64,000 nt of DNA, from the NCBI GenBank assembly GCA_963675135.1, contig OY776131.1:37161381-37225380 (forward strand), in the 5' to 3' direction. The notes under the pieces are model-generated. The model had not been told where the DNA came from and searched no databases. It saw only the letters and a list, made by a program, of their open reading frames with translations. The stretch is from Galeopsis tetrahit (lineage: Eukaryota > Streptophyta > Magnoliopsida > Lamiales > Lamiaceae). The translations under genes and the position numbers were made by a program. This document shows, one piece after another, positions 10,713-20,498 of the stretch (the stretch's first letter is position 1; each line of letters opens with the position of its first letter).

Positions 10713-11639
10713 ATATTAATAAAAAAAATATGGGTGGCCGGGGAGGCCCCGACCAGAATTTTATTTTCCGACCAGAATTACATTTTCCGAGAGGTTGGGA
10801 ATGTGAAGAAATTTCGTAAAAAATGTCATTATGTAAAAATTAAAATATTATGTAATGAAACAATAATATTACATGAAATATTATGTTGGGAATGTGAAGA
10901 AATTGGCATTGTTTTTATTACATATCCTCATGGTTAAAAAGTATTCTTCAATTCATACACCTGCACCAGTAGTACAATCACATTCCTTGAAAAATACACA
11001 AATATAAGATTCATAAAAACTAATGTATGCAATTTGTAAGATGGTTTATACACCTCTAACTTCTAGAATTAATTTAAAATATCAAAACTCCTTGAAAAAT
11101 TATGAAATTGAAACTGTAAGAGCTCCTTGAAGTTTTTAAAGTGTATAAAATTTGTGTAACAAGTTTTGGTAGTCGAAGGACTCGTTTTTAAAACAGTGCA
11201 GTGCAGTTTATGTAAATGAGTCATAGAGTCAACTAACTTTGAGCATTTTTATAAAATACTAAAACATGTTAGAAAATTATGAATTTTAAAAAGTTGGTAC
11301 ATCTTGAAGTATAGAACACATAAAAATTTTGTATCATACAATTTGGGTGCCAGAAAATATTGTTTTGGTTCATTTTCGAAAATCACAGTAGGTAGCTTTT
11401 AATTTCAGCTTGAGCAGTTTTGGAAAAGGATTTTATAAAATTATTTATAATAATCAATAAATCATGAAATAAATATAAGTGGTTCATAACTTGATGTAGT
11501 ATTTTAATATAAATTTTATAAAAGTTTATTTGGAGCCTATTCTTGCCAGAAAATTCTTCAAGGAAACAACCAAAAAATTAAAAAAAAAATCGATGTTGAA
11601 GTTCAAAATTTTTCAATCTAAACTCAAAATCACTTACGT
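10713..11639 (-). other. Element A 3' region, spacer of unknown origin
   Basis: About 10735-10960 matches the corresponding part of element B (26050-26260), including TTCTTCACATTCCCAAC read on the minus strand. About 10960-11560 is not found in B or C and replaces B's second small exon. It is AT-rich with no recognisable coding. It may be an intron or captured DNA. Confidence 0.4.
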
Positions 11640-11890
11640 CGGAGTCGGAGTCGGACCACTTATTAAAACGCCGGAGGAGCACAGATTGGGCGGCGGCCAT
11701 GCTTCACGGTGGAGAGAAATCGGTGCCGAGGGTGGCGGGAATAGGGCCGGTGAGGTAGTTGTCGCCGATTCTGAGGATTTTGAGGTGGTGGAGGGAGGCG
11801 AGGTGGGGGGGAATGGGGCCGAAGAGTAGGGCCGAAGAGTGGTGGAGAAGAGGAAAGTTTGGAAAGAGTGAAAGAAAACCCTAGGTTGAG
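11640..11890 (-). pseudogene. Captured leucine-rich-repeat gene fragment in element A
   Basis: Read on the minus strand from about 11832 down to 11722, one frame gives GPIPPHLASLHHLKILRIGD continuing into NYLTGPIPATLG. This is a good plant LRR consensus (LxxLxxLxIxxNxLxGPIPxxLG), as in extracellular LRR receptor kinases. An in-frame stop follows soon after. An ATG-led frame (MAAAQSVLLRRFNKWSDSD, from 11700) ends at a canonical GTAAGT donor. A TATATAAAA box and a pyrimidine-rich leader lie just upstream (about 11870-11905). Known: plant CACTA elements often capture host gene pieces. Inferred: this is such a capture; function is doubtful. Copy B carries a diverged version. Confidence 0.6.
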
Positions 11891-11912
11891 GTTTTATATA
11901 AGGGCTTATTTT

Positions 11913-12061
11913 CCGTCGGCATGTACAAATACCGACGGATATTCCGTCGGTATTTATCAAATGGTGAATGTCGACGGACATATATAAATACCGACGGATA
12001 ATCCGTCGGTATTTTTCAAAAGGTAAACACGGACGGAAAACTAATTCCGTCAGCATTTTGG
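11913..12061. repeat. Internal CCGACGGA motif array, element A
   Basis: About eight copies of CCGACGGA or TCCGTCGG variants lie upstream (minus-strand sense) of the TATA box of the captured-fragment unit and downstream of TNP2. The same position is occupied in B (25355-25500) and C (36992-37070). Confidence 0.75.
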
Positions 12062-12293
12062 CGATTTTTTTTTTTTTTTTTTTTTTAAATAATTCAATTT
12101 TTTCTATATACTTACTAAATTACCAAAATATTTTTTAAAAAAATCACAAAATTCATTTCTTCCACATATATTAATATATATATTGGTTGTGACTTATATT
12201 TATAGTAAATTTAATTTTTATAATTTGTACCTAAATGATAAATAATTAATTAACTTTTATAAAATAAGAAATAAATACATTACATTAATTGAA

Positions 12294-12785
12294 TTAATTT
12301 TCATCTTCATCGTCTTCATCCTCCTCTTCGTCCTTATCCTCCTCCTCCTCATCATCATCTTCCTCATCCTCATCCTCATCCTCCTCCTCATCCTCATCTT
12401 CTTCATTCTCCTCTTCATCCTCTTCTTCATCCCCCTCCTCTTCACCTTCAATTTTGATTAATTGGGGATTTGCAGCCGTCAAGGGTACAGAAAGATTGAA
12501 ATCTCCCGTAAAGACTTCAATTGGAGTCTCTATTTGTTCTGTTTGAAATGGAGATTCATCTTCAGTATTTATGTCCTTTTTAGGGACTTCTACCATTGAC
12601 CTTGCCTTTACTTTGCAAACAGCGTGCCATTCATAACCACGTGGAGCTCCCGGATATGTGCAGTAGTATACTTGAGATACTTGATGGGCAAATACAAATG
12701 GATCATCCCCAACATACGTCCTTTTCGAACTAACATCAACGAGCTTGTACTCCGGGTGAATTCTTGTTCCTAGATGGCCTGAATC
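12294..12785 (-). pseudogene. TNP2 transposase C-terminal remnant, element A
   Basis: The minus-strand frame matches the last part of TNP2 exon 5 in C and B: DSGHLGTRIHPEYKLVDVSS, the FVFAHQVSQVYYCTYP region, and the long Asp/Glu-rich tail (over 50 acidic residues). Everything upstream (N-terminal domain, DDE core, DUF4218-like region, exons 1-4 and the start of exon 5) is gone. The junction lies at GAAATTTGATTC, inside the motif array that precedes TNP2 in intact copies. TTT is shared by both parent sequences, a microhomology deletion. An apparent frame continues into the repeats up to 12875 but is not meaningful. This fragment cannot encode transposase. Confidence 0.9.
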
Positions 12786-12886
12786 AAATTTCCGTCGATC
12801 AATTAAATGCCGACGGAATATCCGTCGGCATTTATCAAATGGTGAATTCCGACGGAAAGTTAATTCCGTCGGCATTTGGCGGGTTT
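12786..12886. repeat. Remnant of the TNP2/GRF intergenic motif array, element A
   Basis: CCGACGGA/TCCGTCGG copies left after the deletion. In B and C the matching array is longer and lies between the GRF gene and TNP2. Confidence 0.8.
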
Positions 12887-12984
12887 TTTTTTTATTTTAT
12901 TAATTAATTCAATTTTTTGTATATATAGCAACACAAAGCTCACACACACCATATTCGATTTTTTCTATTTTGCAAAGAAATATC

Positions 12985-13365
12985 ATGTCTTCTTCCTCTT
13001 CTATTCGATTTCAGCAAAGCCTTGTTTGTTATTGTGGAAAGGCATGTCGTACATATGCTTCTAAACAACCTAGAAGTAAAGGGAGGATATTTCATAATTG
13101 TCCTGACTCCCTAAGTGATGGTGGATGTGGTTTCTTTGTATGGGCTGATACTCTAGAAAACTATGGTGTTGACAAGAATCAAGGATCTAATCAAAGTGAC
13201 CAAGAAACTGAAGACATGAAGAAAATGACTCAAGAGATGAAGAAATTGGTTACAGAAATCAAGAATTTGGCTGAAGAAATCAAGGATTTAATCAAAGTGA
13301 ACAAAATCATTTTGATTGTGCTAGTTGTCATGGTTGCATCTACCACCTTCAAGTGGTTTGGTTAA
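12985..13365 (+). CDS. GRF-type zinc finger, coiled-coil, membrane-anchored protein (element A copy)
   Basis: A 126-aa single-exon frame, ATG 12985. Residues about 13-55 form a GRF zinc finger: CYCGKACRTYASKQPRSKGR, then FHNCPD and CGFFVWAD, giving the CxC...GRxFxxC...CgFFxWxD pattern. Residues about 70-105 are heptad-like and charged (MKKMTQEMKKLVTEIKNLAE), a likely coiled coil. The C-terminus has a hydrophobic segment (IILIVLVVMVASTTF), a likely tail anchor. It is antisense to the TNPA gene of the same element and convergent with it. It lacks three residues (CGG/G region) seen in the B and C copies. Known: GRF fingers bind nucleic acid, and short GRF proteins of this layout are common in plants. 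The role in the transposon is unknown. The in-frame TTG five codons upstream is not a plant start. Confidence 0.82.
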   Translation: MSSSSSIRFQQSLVCYCGKACRTYASKQPRSKGRIFHNCPDSLSDGGCGFFVWADTLENYGVDKNQGSNQSDQETEDMKKMTQEMKKLVTEIKNLAEEIKDLIKVNKIILIVLVVMVASTTFKWFG

Positions 13366-13634
13366 ATATATGTATAATGCACTCTATATGAGGCTATTTT
13401 AATTTGTACTAAAATTCACTTCCACCTTCAAGTGGTTTAAATCTATATCTAGAATGCACCCTATTTTCATCTATACACCAATAAACTACACAAATAAACT
13501 GCAATATATAGTTCAACATATTTTTCAACATAAACATAAATATATACATAAAGATAAATAAGTTCAACAGAAAATTAAATAAGTTCAACAGAAAAATAAA
13601 TTAGTTCAACACAAAATTAAATTGTTCAAATTGT

Positions 13635-15291
13635 TTAACCAGGATAGTTGCCAGGATAGTTGCCAGTGCCCGGAAAGTTAAAAAATTGTTCCACATCCTC
13701 ATTCAAGTTGACGTCGACACCGTCGGCCTGACCTGCATCTTGACCTGCAGCTTGATCTGGAGCTGGAGCTGGCGGTCGTTGCCGCATCATCTGTTGATAG
13801 ATGGCCTCGATCTGCTCAGCAGACATCCCCAACGTCCGACCCGCATTGGTACTCCAGAGACGGAAGTAGTTCTCGAACGTTGCCATGACGTTCGGATCGG
13901 GGACGGGAGTGGAGGATACGGACGGCTGCGATGCACTCCGGGCCGACCGACCACTTTGTGTCCTCACGGCGTTGCTCATCCCACCAAGGCCAAGGACCCT
14001 TCCCTTGGAGGTCGGGGCAACGTCAAGGTAACACCGGTCCACGTCAACAGCCGGAGGGGTACCGCTGCTTCCGGATTCAGCAGTAGTCGTGGCGGTGGCT
14101 TGCGTCTCGGCCTCTTCAATCCTCTGTCGGACGCTCAACTACATAATTAAAAAATTAAAATTAATTTAATTATCTATATATATATATATATATAATGTAA
14201 TTAATACATAAATTTAATTAAACTTACGTGGAGGTCAGTAGTGCGCCCGTAGGTGGACGTCTGTGTATTGACATTAAACGGATGAAGAAGACTCATCCGA
14301 TCCAAGTGGGTGTGTGGACGTCCAGTCTCCCGCTCCTATTACGTATCAAATAAACATATACAAATTAATTTAGATAACTAATATAAAATAATTAACTATA
14401 ATTATTTAATTTTTAAAAATTAATGAAAACTTACGATAGCAAGTGATTGCTCGAGGACGGACCGAGCTCCCCCCCGATGCACTGCCATCCCGCCTCCAAC
14501 GTCGGTTCTGCGGTTGGCCCGAGCTTTGTCACACTTCTCTTGGTAAGCCGGGTCCGACCACTTCTCAACCAACGACTCCCACAGGTCAACACCATCCTCT
14601 ACCCCCAGAACAAGATTTACGTCTTTATCACGCCAGGCCGTTCTCCAGTCGTACATCATGTTCGTGTACCGACTAGAACAAACACCGTACCACTTCTCGT
14701 AAATATCGGCGTCCGAGTAGATCGCCGTATCCCAACGGGCCTTTTTCTATACAAATAAATATTCAACATATTTATCAAATAATATGAATAATTAGTTATT
14801 TAATAAACTTTAATTATTGTAATTATATACTTGGAACTCCTCGAAATATTCATCCTTTTTAGATTGTGGCACCGACAACCAAGTGATAGCACCCTTAGAA
14901 ATCTTGCAATTCTTAAAGGATTTTGTGCAGATCCTGGACACCTCATTACCGGGCACCAACCTGTAAAATTATTAACAAATTTATAAACTAACACATTATA
15001 AACAAATAAATAAATAAAGTTAATCGTTATTGAATACTGTTAAACATTAGAATTATTGACTTACGCTCCTGAAACGATTTCAATGGGTTTCCTTTTGTCT
15101 CGAACAGGATGCTGACGAGAAGAGGATGACGAACCAACCGACATCGTAGTCGGCGGCGGCGGCGACACTGCCACATGAGGAGGAGGAGGAGCCATCTCAG
15201 GTACTGATTCATCCCGAGACCTCCTTGAACGACGTGAAAAAAATGACGACCTACGCGAACCAGAACCCTGATTCGGTACTTGTTCACTCAT
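13635..15291 (-). CDS. TNPA-like CACTA protein (Transposase_24 type), element A copy
   Basis: Five coding exons on the minus strand: 15291-15065, 14960-14831, 14746-14435, 14335-14228, 14138-13635; total 1281 nt, 426 aa. Introns have GT..AG ends and phases agree. Exon 1 is Ser/Arg/Pro-rich (RSSFFSRRSRRSRDE). The middle exons carry the Transposase_24 signature: W-rich start (ARWDTAIYSD), CDKARANRRTDVGGGMAVHR, then GRPHTHLDRMSLLHPF. The last exon has a predicted helical start (LSVRQRIEEAE) and a Pro/Gly/Ala tail. Known: in En/Spm, TNPA binds subterminal repeats and the element promoter. Inferred: the same for the CCGACGGA arrays here. The last base of exon 2 is A instead of G (TTCCAA before GTATAT), which may weaken that splice site. 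The acceptor before the ATG is intact (ACAG then ATGAG). Confidence 0.87.
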
Positions 15292-16288
15292 CTGTTTCAA
15301 TCAATAAAAAATACATGATTTTACTAATTATCAATTTAATGAACATATTGCTAATTTAAATTTTTTACTAATATAGCATATTCCTAATTTAATCAACATA
15401 TTCCTAATTTAAATCAAAACAATATATATATATAACCTAATTACAACGTGATACCACCGTCGAACCATCTAATTAGCTAATAATATAAACAATTGATTGA
15501 AACATGCATCACCTACATTAAAAATATTTCTAAATTAACATATTCCTAAATTAACAAATCTAAACATAATTAAAATAATACTTTTCTAATTGGAGTTTTC
15601 TAATTATCAATTTAATGAACATATTCCTAATTTAAATTTTTTACTAATATAGCATATTCATAATTTAATTAATCAACATATTCCTAATTTAATCAACAAT
15701 AACCTAATTTAATTATTATTTTTCTACCTAACTTAATCAATAATAAAAAATTGAACATATATATTCCTAAATTAACAAAAACCTAAAACTAATTAAAATA
15801 ATAATTTTCTAATTGGGTTAATAATTATCAATTTAATGAACATATTCCTAATTTAAAATTTTTACTAATATAGCGTATTCCTAATTTAATCAACATATTC
15901 CTAATTACAACGTGATCCAACGGTCGAACCACTATATCTAAACTAATTTAAACAATTGATTGAAACATGCACTACCTACATTAAAAATATTCTATATCAA
16001 AATTACACCATTAAATTAAACTAGTAATTAACTATATAACAATTAATTAATGTATACATATAACAATTAATTAATTAACCTTAAAAAACTACTCGATCTA
16101 TAAAAATTATTCTTAATCAACAAATTAAATTAACTAACGTAAGTACTAACATGATCATAATATTTTAACAACTAACTAAATCAATATAACTTGCAAATCA
16201 ACATTAAATTATTCATATTTACATATATCCATGCATAAACATATATAAGTATTAAAATTAAGTAATAGAACTAATTAAGAAAACGTAC
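15292..16288 (-). other. 5' UTR intron of the TNPA-like gene, element A
   Basis: AT-rich, with repeated TTTAAATTAGGAATATGTT units (minus-strand sense). The donor GTACGT follows GATACG (near 16289) and the acceptor AG abuts the ATG at 15291. The untranslated first exon is about 16289-16420 and includes a GA-rich stretch encoding no long frame. The same layout is seen in B and C. Confidence 0.7.
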
Positions 16289-16439
16289 CGTATCAATATA
16301 ATCGGAGAAATTTGCTTCAATAGCCTCGTCCTCGTCTTCGTCTTCCCCACCGAATCCTCACTCACGCACGTCCCTTTTTTTTTTTCTAAAACGAATTCTC
16401 AATCTGAAGGCCCTTATATATAAAAAAAAATATATATTT

Positions 16440-16705
16440 ATATCCGTCGGCATTTCCCTCGGTAACCGCCGACTTTAATGCCAACGGTTACCTTATTGGA
16501 AAACGAGGCGGTGCGAATTCAACGTGTGATTTGCCGACGGATTATCCGTCGGCATTTCCGTCGGCATACATATTTCAAAACTTCCGTCAGCATTGATGTT
16601 GACTTTTCAATCCGTCGGCATTCCGTCAGCATTTCCGTCGGAAATGCCGACGGACTATAATCCGTCGGCATTTGTCCGTCCCTATAGCGCGCGTTTTTTG
16701 TAGTG
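16440..16705. repeat. Subterminal motif array, 5' end of element A
   Basis: Direct and inverted TCCGTCGGCATTT / TGCCGACGGA copies up to the terminal GTAGTG. The array also covers the presumed TNPA promoter. Confidence 0.85.
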
Positions 16706-16708
16706 GGA

Positions 16709-16965
16709 TATGCTGACGGAATGCCGACGGATTGGAAAGTCAACGTCAATGCTGACGGATTTCCGTTCCGTCAGCATTTACCGAGGGAAATGCTGACGGA
16801 TTTTTTGAAATATGGTTGCCGACGGAAATGCCGACGGATAATCCGTCGGCATTTGACCCGTTGAATCCGCACCGCCTCGTTTTCCAATAAGGTAACCGTT
16901 GGCATTAAAAGTGGGCGGTTACCGAGGGAAATGCCGACGGAATATCCGTCAGTATTTTTTTTTTT
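16709..16965. repeat. Subterminal motif array, 5' end of element B
   Basis: It continues the 45 bp at 10147-10191 after removal of element A. It contains TGCTGACGGA, GCCGACGGA and TCCGTCGGCA copies and aligns with the start of element C (28405-28665). Confidence 0.85.
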
Positions 16966-17107
16966 TTTTTAATATAAGGGCCTCGATGATGATCAGAATG
17001 CTTTTTAGGAAAAAAAAAAAAGGGGAGTGCGTGAGTGAAGATTCGGTGGGGAAGACGAAGTCGAGGACGAGGCTATTGAAGCAAATTTCTCCGATTACAT
17101 TGATACG

Positions 17108-18138
17108 GTACGTTTTCTTAATTAGTTCTATTACTTATATAGTTTTAATACTTATATATGTTTATGCATGGATATATGTAAATATGAATAATTTAATGTT
17201 GATTTGCATGTTATATTGATTTAGTTAGTTGTTAAAATATTATGATCATGTTAGTACGTATGTTAGTTAATTTAATTTGTTGATTAAGAATAATTTTGAT
17301 AGAGTAGTTTTTTAAGGTTAATTAATTAATTAATTGTTATATGTATACATTAATTAATTGTTATATAGTTAATTACTAGTTTAATTTAATTGTGTAATTT
17401 TGATATAGAATATTTTTAATGTAGGTAGTGCATGTTTCAATCAATTGTTTAAATTAGTTTAGATATAGTGGTTCGACCGTTGGATCACGTTGTAATTAGG
17501 AATATGTTGATTAAATTAGGAATACGCTATATTAGTAAAAAATTTAAATTAGGAATATGTTCATTAAATTGATAATTATTGACCCAATTAGAAAATTATT
17601 ATTTTAATTAGTTTTAGGTTTGTTAATTTAGGAATATATATGTTCAATTTTTTATTATTGATTAAGTTAGGTAGAAAAATAATAATTAGAAAAATAATAA
17701 TTAAATTAGGTTATTGTTGATTAAATTAGGAATATGTTGATTAATTAAATTAGGAATATGCTATATTAGTAAAAAAAATTAAATTAGGAATATGTGTTCA
17801 TTAAATTGATAATTAGAAAACTCTAATTAGAAAAGTATTATTTTAATTATGTTTAGATTTGTTAATTTAGGAATATGTTAATTTATAAATATTTTTAATG
17901 TAGGTGATGCATGTTTCAATCAATTGTTTAAATTATTAGTTAATTAGATGGTTCGACGGTGGTATCACGTTGTAATTAGGTTATATATATATTGTTTTGA
18001 TTTAAATTAGGAATATGTTGATTAAATTAGGAATTGATTAAATTAGGAATATGCTATATTAGTAAATTTTTTAAATTAGCAATATGTTCATTAAATTGAT
18101 AATTAGTAAAATTATGTATTTTTTATTGATTGAAACAA
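17108..18138 (+). other. 5' UTR intron of TNPA-like gene in B, with mutated acceptor
   Basis: The donor GTACGT (17108) matches C. The acceptor bases next to the start codon read GAAACAA then ATG, where A and C have GAAACAG then ATG, so the AG is lost (AA at 18137-18138). The body is AT-rich with many ATTAGGAATATGTT-like units. Correct splicing would need another AG. Confidence 0.75.
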
Positions 18139-19770
18139 ATGAGTGAACAAGTACCGAATCAGGGTTCTGGTTCGCGTAGGTCGTCATTTTTTTCACGTCG
18201 TTCAAGGAGGTCTCGGGATGAATCAGTACCTGAGATGGCTCCTCCTCCTCCTCCTGTGGCAGTGTCGCCGCCGCCGCCGACTACGATGTCGGTTGGTTCG
18301 TCATCCTCTTCTCGTCAGCATCCTGTTCGAGACAAAATGAAACCCATTGAAATCGTTTCAGGAGCGTAAGTCAATAATTCTAATGTTTAACAGTATTCAA
18401 TAACGATTAACTTTATTTATTTATTTATAATGTGTTAGTTTATAAATTTGTTAATAATTTTACAGGTTGGTGCCCGGTAATGAGGTGTCCAGGATGTGCA
18501 CACAATCCTTTAAGAAGTGCAAGATTTCTAAGGGTGCTATCACTTGGTTGACGGTGCCACAACCTAAAAACGATGAATACTTCCAGGAGTTCCAGGTATA
18601 TAATTACAATAATTAAAGTTTATTAAATAACTAATTATTCATATTATTTGATAAATATGTTGAATATTTGTATAGAAAAAGGCCCGTTGGGATACGGCGA
18701 TCTACTCGGACGCCGATATTTACGAGAAGTGGTACGGTGTTTGTTCTAGTCGGTACACGAACATGATGTACGACTGGAGAACGGCCTGGCGTGATAAAGA
18801 CGTAAATCTTGTTCTGGGGGTAGAGGATGGTGTTGACCTGTGGGAGTCGTTGGTTGAGAAGTGGTCGGACCCGGCTTACCAAGAGAAGTGTGACAAAGCT
18901 CGGGCAAACCGCAGAACCGACGTTGGAGGCGGGATGGCAGTGCACCGGGGGGGAGCTCGGTCCGTCCTCGAGCAATCACTTGCTATCGTAAGTTTTCATT
19001 AATTTTTAAAAATTAAATAATTATAGTTAATTATTTTATATTAGTTATCTAAATTAATTTGTATATGTTTATTTGATACGTAATAGGAGCGGGAGACTGG
19101 ACGTCCACACACCCACTTGGATCGGATGAGTCTTCTTCATCCGTTTAATGCCGATACACAGACGTCCACCTACGGGCGCACTACTGACCTCCACGTAAGT
19201 TTAATTAAATTTATGTATTAATTATATTATATATATATAGATAATTAAATTAATTTTAATTTTTTAATTATGTAGTTGAGCGTCCGACAGAGGATTGAAG
19301 AGGCCGAGACGCAAGCCGCCACGACTACTGCTGAATCCGGAAGCAGCGGTACCCCTCCGGCTGTTGACGTGGACCAGTGTTACCTTGACGTTGCCCCGAC
19401 CTCCAAGGGAAGGGTCCTTGGCCTTGGTGGGATGAGCAACGCCGTGAGGACACCAAGTGGTCGGTCGGCCCGGAGTGCATCGCAGCCGTCCGTATCCTCC
19501 ACTGCCGTCCCGGATCCGAACGTCATGGCAACGTTCGAGAACTACTTCCGCCTCTGGAGTACCAATGCGGGTCGGACGTTGGGGATGTCTGCTGAGCAGA
19601 TCGAGGCCATCTATAAACAGACGATGGGGCAACCACCTCCAGCTCCAGGTCAAGCTGCAGGTCAAGATGCAGGTCAGGCCGACGGTGGCGACGTCAACTT
19701 GAATGAGGATATGGAACAATTTTTTAACTTTCCGGGCACTGGCAACTATCCTGGCAACTATCCTGGTTGA
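18139..19770 (+). CDS. TNPA-like CACTA protein (Transposase_24 type), element B copy
   Basis: Exons 18139-18365, 18466-18595, 18676-18987, 19087-19194 and 19276-19770; 1272 nt, 423 aa, all introns GT..AG in agreeing phases. Same domain order as the C copy: Ser/Arg/Pro-rich N-terminus, Transposase_24 core (CDKARANRRTDVGGGMAVHR; GRPHTHLDRMSLLHPF), acidic/Gly-Pro tail ending NYPGNYPG. The coding sequence is intact. Expression may be impaired because the 5' UTR intron acceptor just before the ATG is mutated. It differs from C by scattered substitutions and is a few residues shorter in the Pro-rich parts. Confidence 0.87.
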
Positions 19771-20108
19771 ACAATTTGAACAATTTAATTTTGTGTTGAA
19801 CTAATTTATTTTTCTGTTGAACTTATTTAATTTTCTGTTGAACTTATTTAATTTTCTGTTGAACTTATTTATCTTTATGTATATATTTATGTTTATGTTG
19901 AAATATATGTTGAACTATATATTGCAGTTTATTTGTGTAGTTTATTGGTGTATAGATGAAAATAGGGTGCATTCATTTGTTTCATTGAGTACAAAATAAT
20001 CTCATTTAGAGTGCATTCTAGATATAGATTTAAACAAACCACTTGAAGGTGGAAGTGAATTTTAGTACAAATTAAAATAGCCTCATATAGAGTGCATTAT
20101 ACATATAT
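19771..20108. other. Convergent 3' flank between TNPA and GRF genes, element B
   Basis: It holds three TTGAACTTATTTAATTTTCTG-like tandem units (about 19795-19880) and AT-rich 3' UTR sequence for both convergent genes. There is no further gene. The same arrangement occurs in A and C. Confidence 0.55.
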
Positions 20109-20498
20109 TTAACTAAACCACTTGAAGGTGGTAGATGCAACCATGACAACTAGCACAATCAAAATGATTTTGTTCACTTTGATTAAATCCTTGATTTCTT
20201 CAGCCAAATTCTTGATTTCTGTAACCAATTTCTTCATCTCTTGAGTCATTTTCTTCATGTCTTCAGTTTCTTGGTCACTTTGATTAGATCCTTGATTCTT
20301 GTCAACACCACAGTTTTCTAGAGTATCAGCCCATACAAAGAAACCACATCCACCACCACAACCATCACTTAGGGAGTCAGGACAATTATGAAATATCCTC
20401 CCTTTACTTCTAGGTTGTTTAGAAGCATATGTACGACATGCCTTTCCACAATAACAAACAAGGCCTTGCTGAAATCGAATAGAAGATGAAGAAGACAT
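20109..20498 (-). CDS. GRF-type zinc finger, coiled-coil, membrane-anchored protein (element B copy)
   Basis: A 129-aa single-exon frame on the minus strand with ATG ending at 20498. Zinc finger CYCGKACRTYASKQPRSKGR with FHNCPD and GCGFFVWAD (residues about 13-58). Coiled-coil-like middle with EIKNLAEEIKDLIKV, and a hydrophobic C-terminal anchor (IILIVLVVMVASTTF) ending KWFS. It is nearly identical to the C copy (the last residue and one Val/Leu differ). It is convergent with TNPA and divergent from TNP2, sharing an intergenic motif array with TNP2. A TATATATA box lies about 60 bp upstream (near 20557-20564). Confidence 0.85.
   Translation of the reverse strand: MSSSSSIRFQQGLVCYCGKACRTYASKQPRSKGRIFHNCPDSLSDGCGGGCGFFVWADTLENCGVDKNQGSNQSDQETEDMKKMTQEMKKLVTEIKNLAEEIKDLIKVNKIILIVLVVMVASTTFKWFS

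Larger units (their letters stand above)
10192..16705 (-). mobile_element. CACTA element A, inverted, internally deleted
   Basis: It begins CACTACAAAAAAAGGGCG at 10192 and ends GCGCGTTTTTTGTAGTG at 16705. The TSD is GGA (10189-10191 and 16706-16708). The termini match those of B and C in reverse order, so the 5' end is at 16705 and the element reads on the minus strand. At 6.5 kb it lacks about 3.8 kb relative to C, nearly all of TNP2. It keeps an intact TNPA-like gene and GRF gene. It inserted into the subterminal repeat array of B. Confidence 0.93.

Noticed and set aside
12257..12451. Arg/Lys/Met-rich ORF opposite or beside the TNP2 tail (also 24943-25155 and 36585-36797)
   Set aside because: It is a frame-shifted reading of the GAG/GAT repeats that encode the acidic tail of TNP2.
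13686..14150. Plus-strand ORF over the last TNPA exon (also the minus-strand ones at 19264-19719 and 30955-31431)
   Set aside because: Antisense shadow of a GC-rich exon; conserved only because the real exon is.
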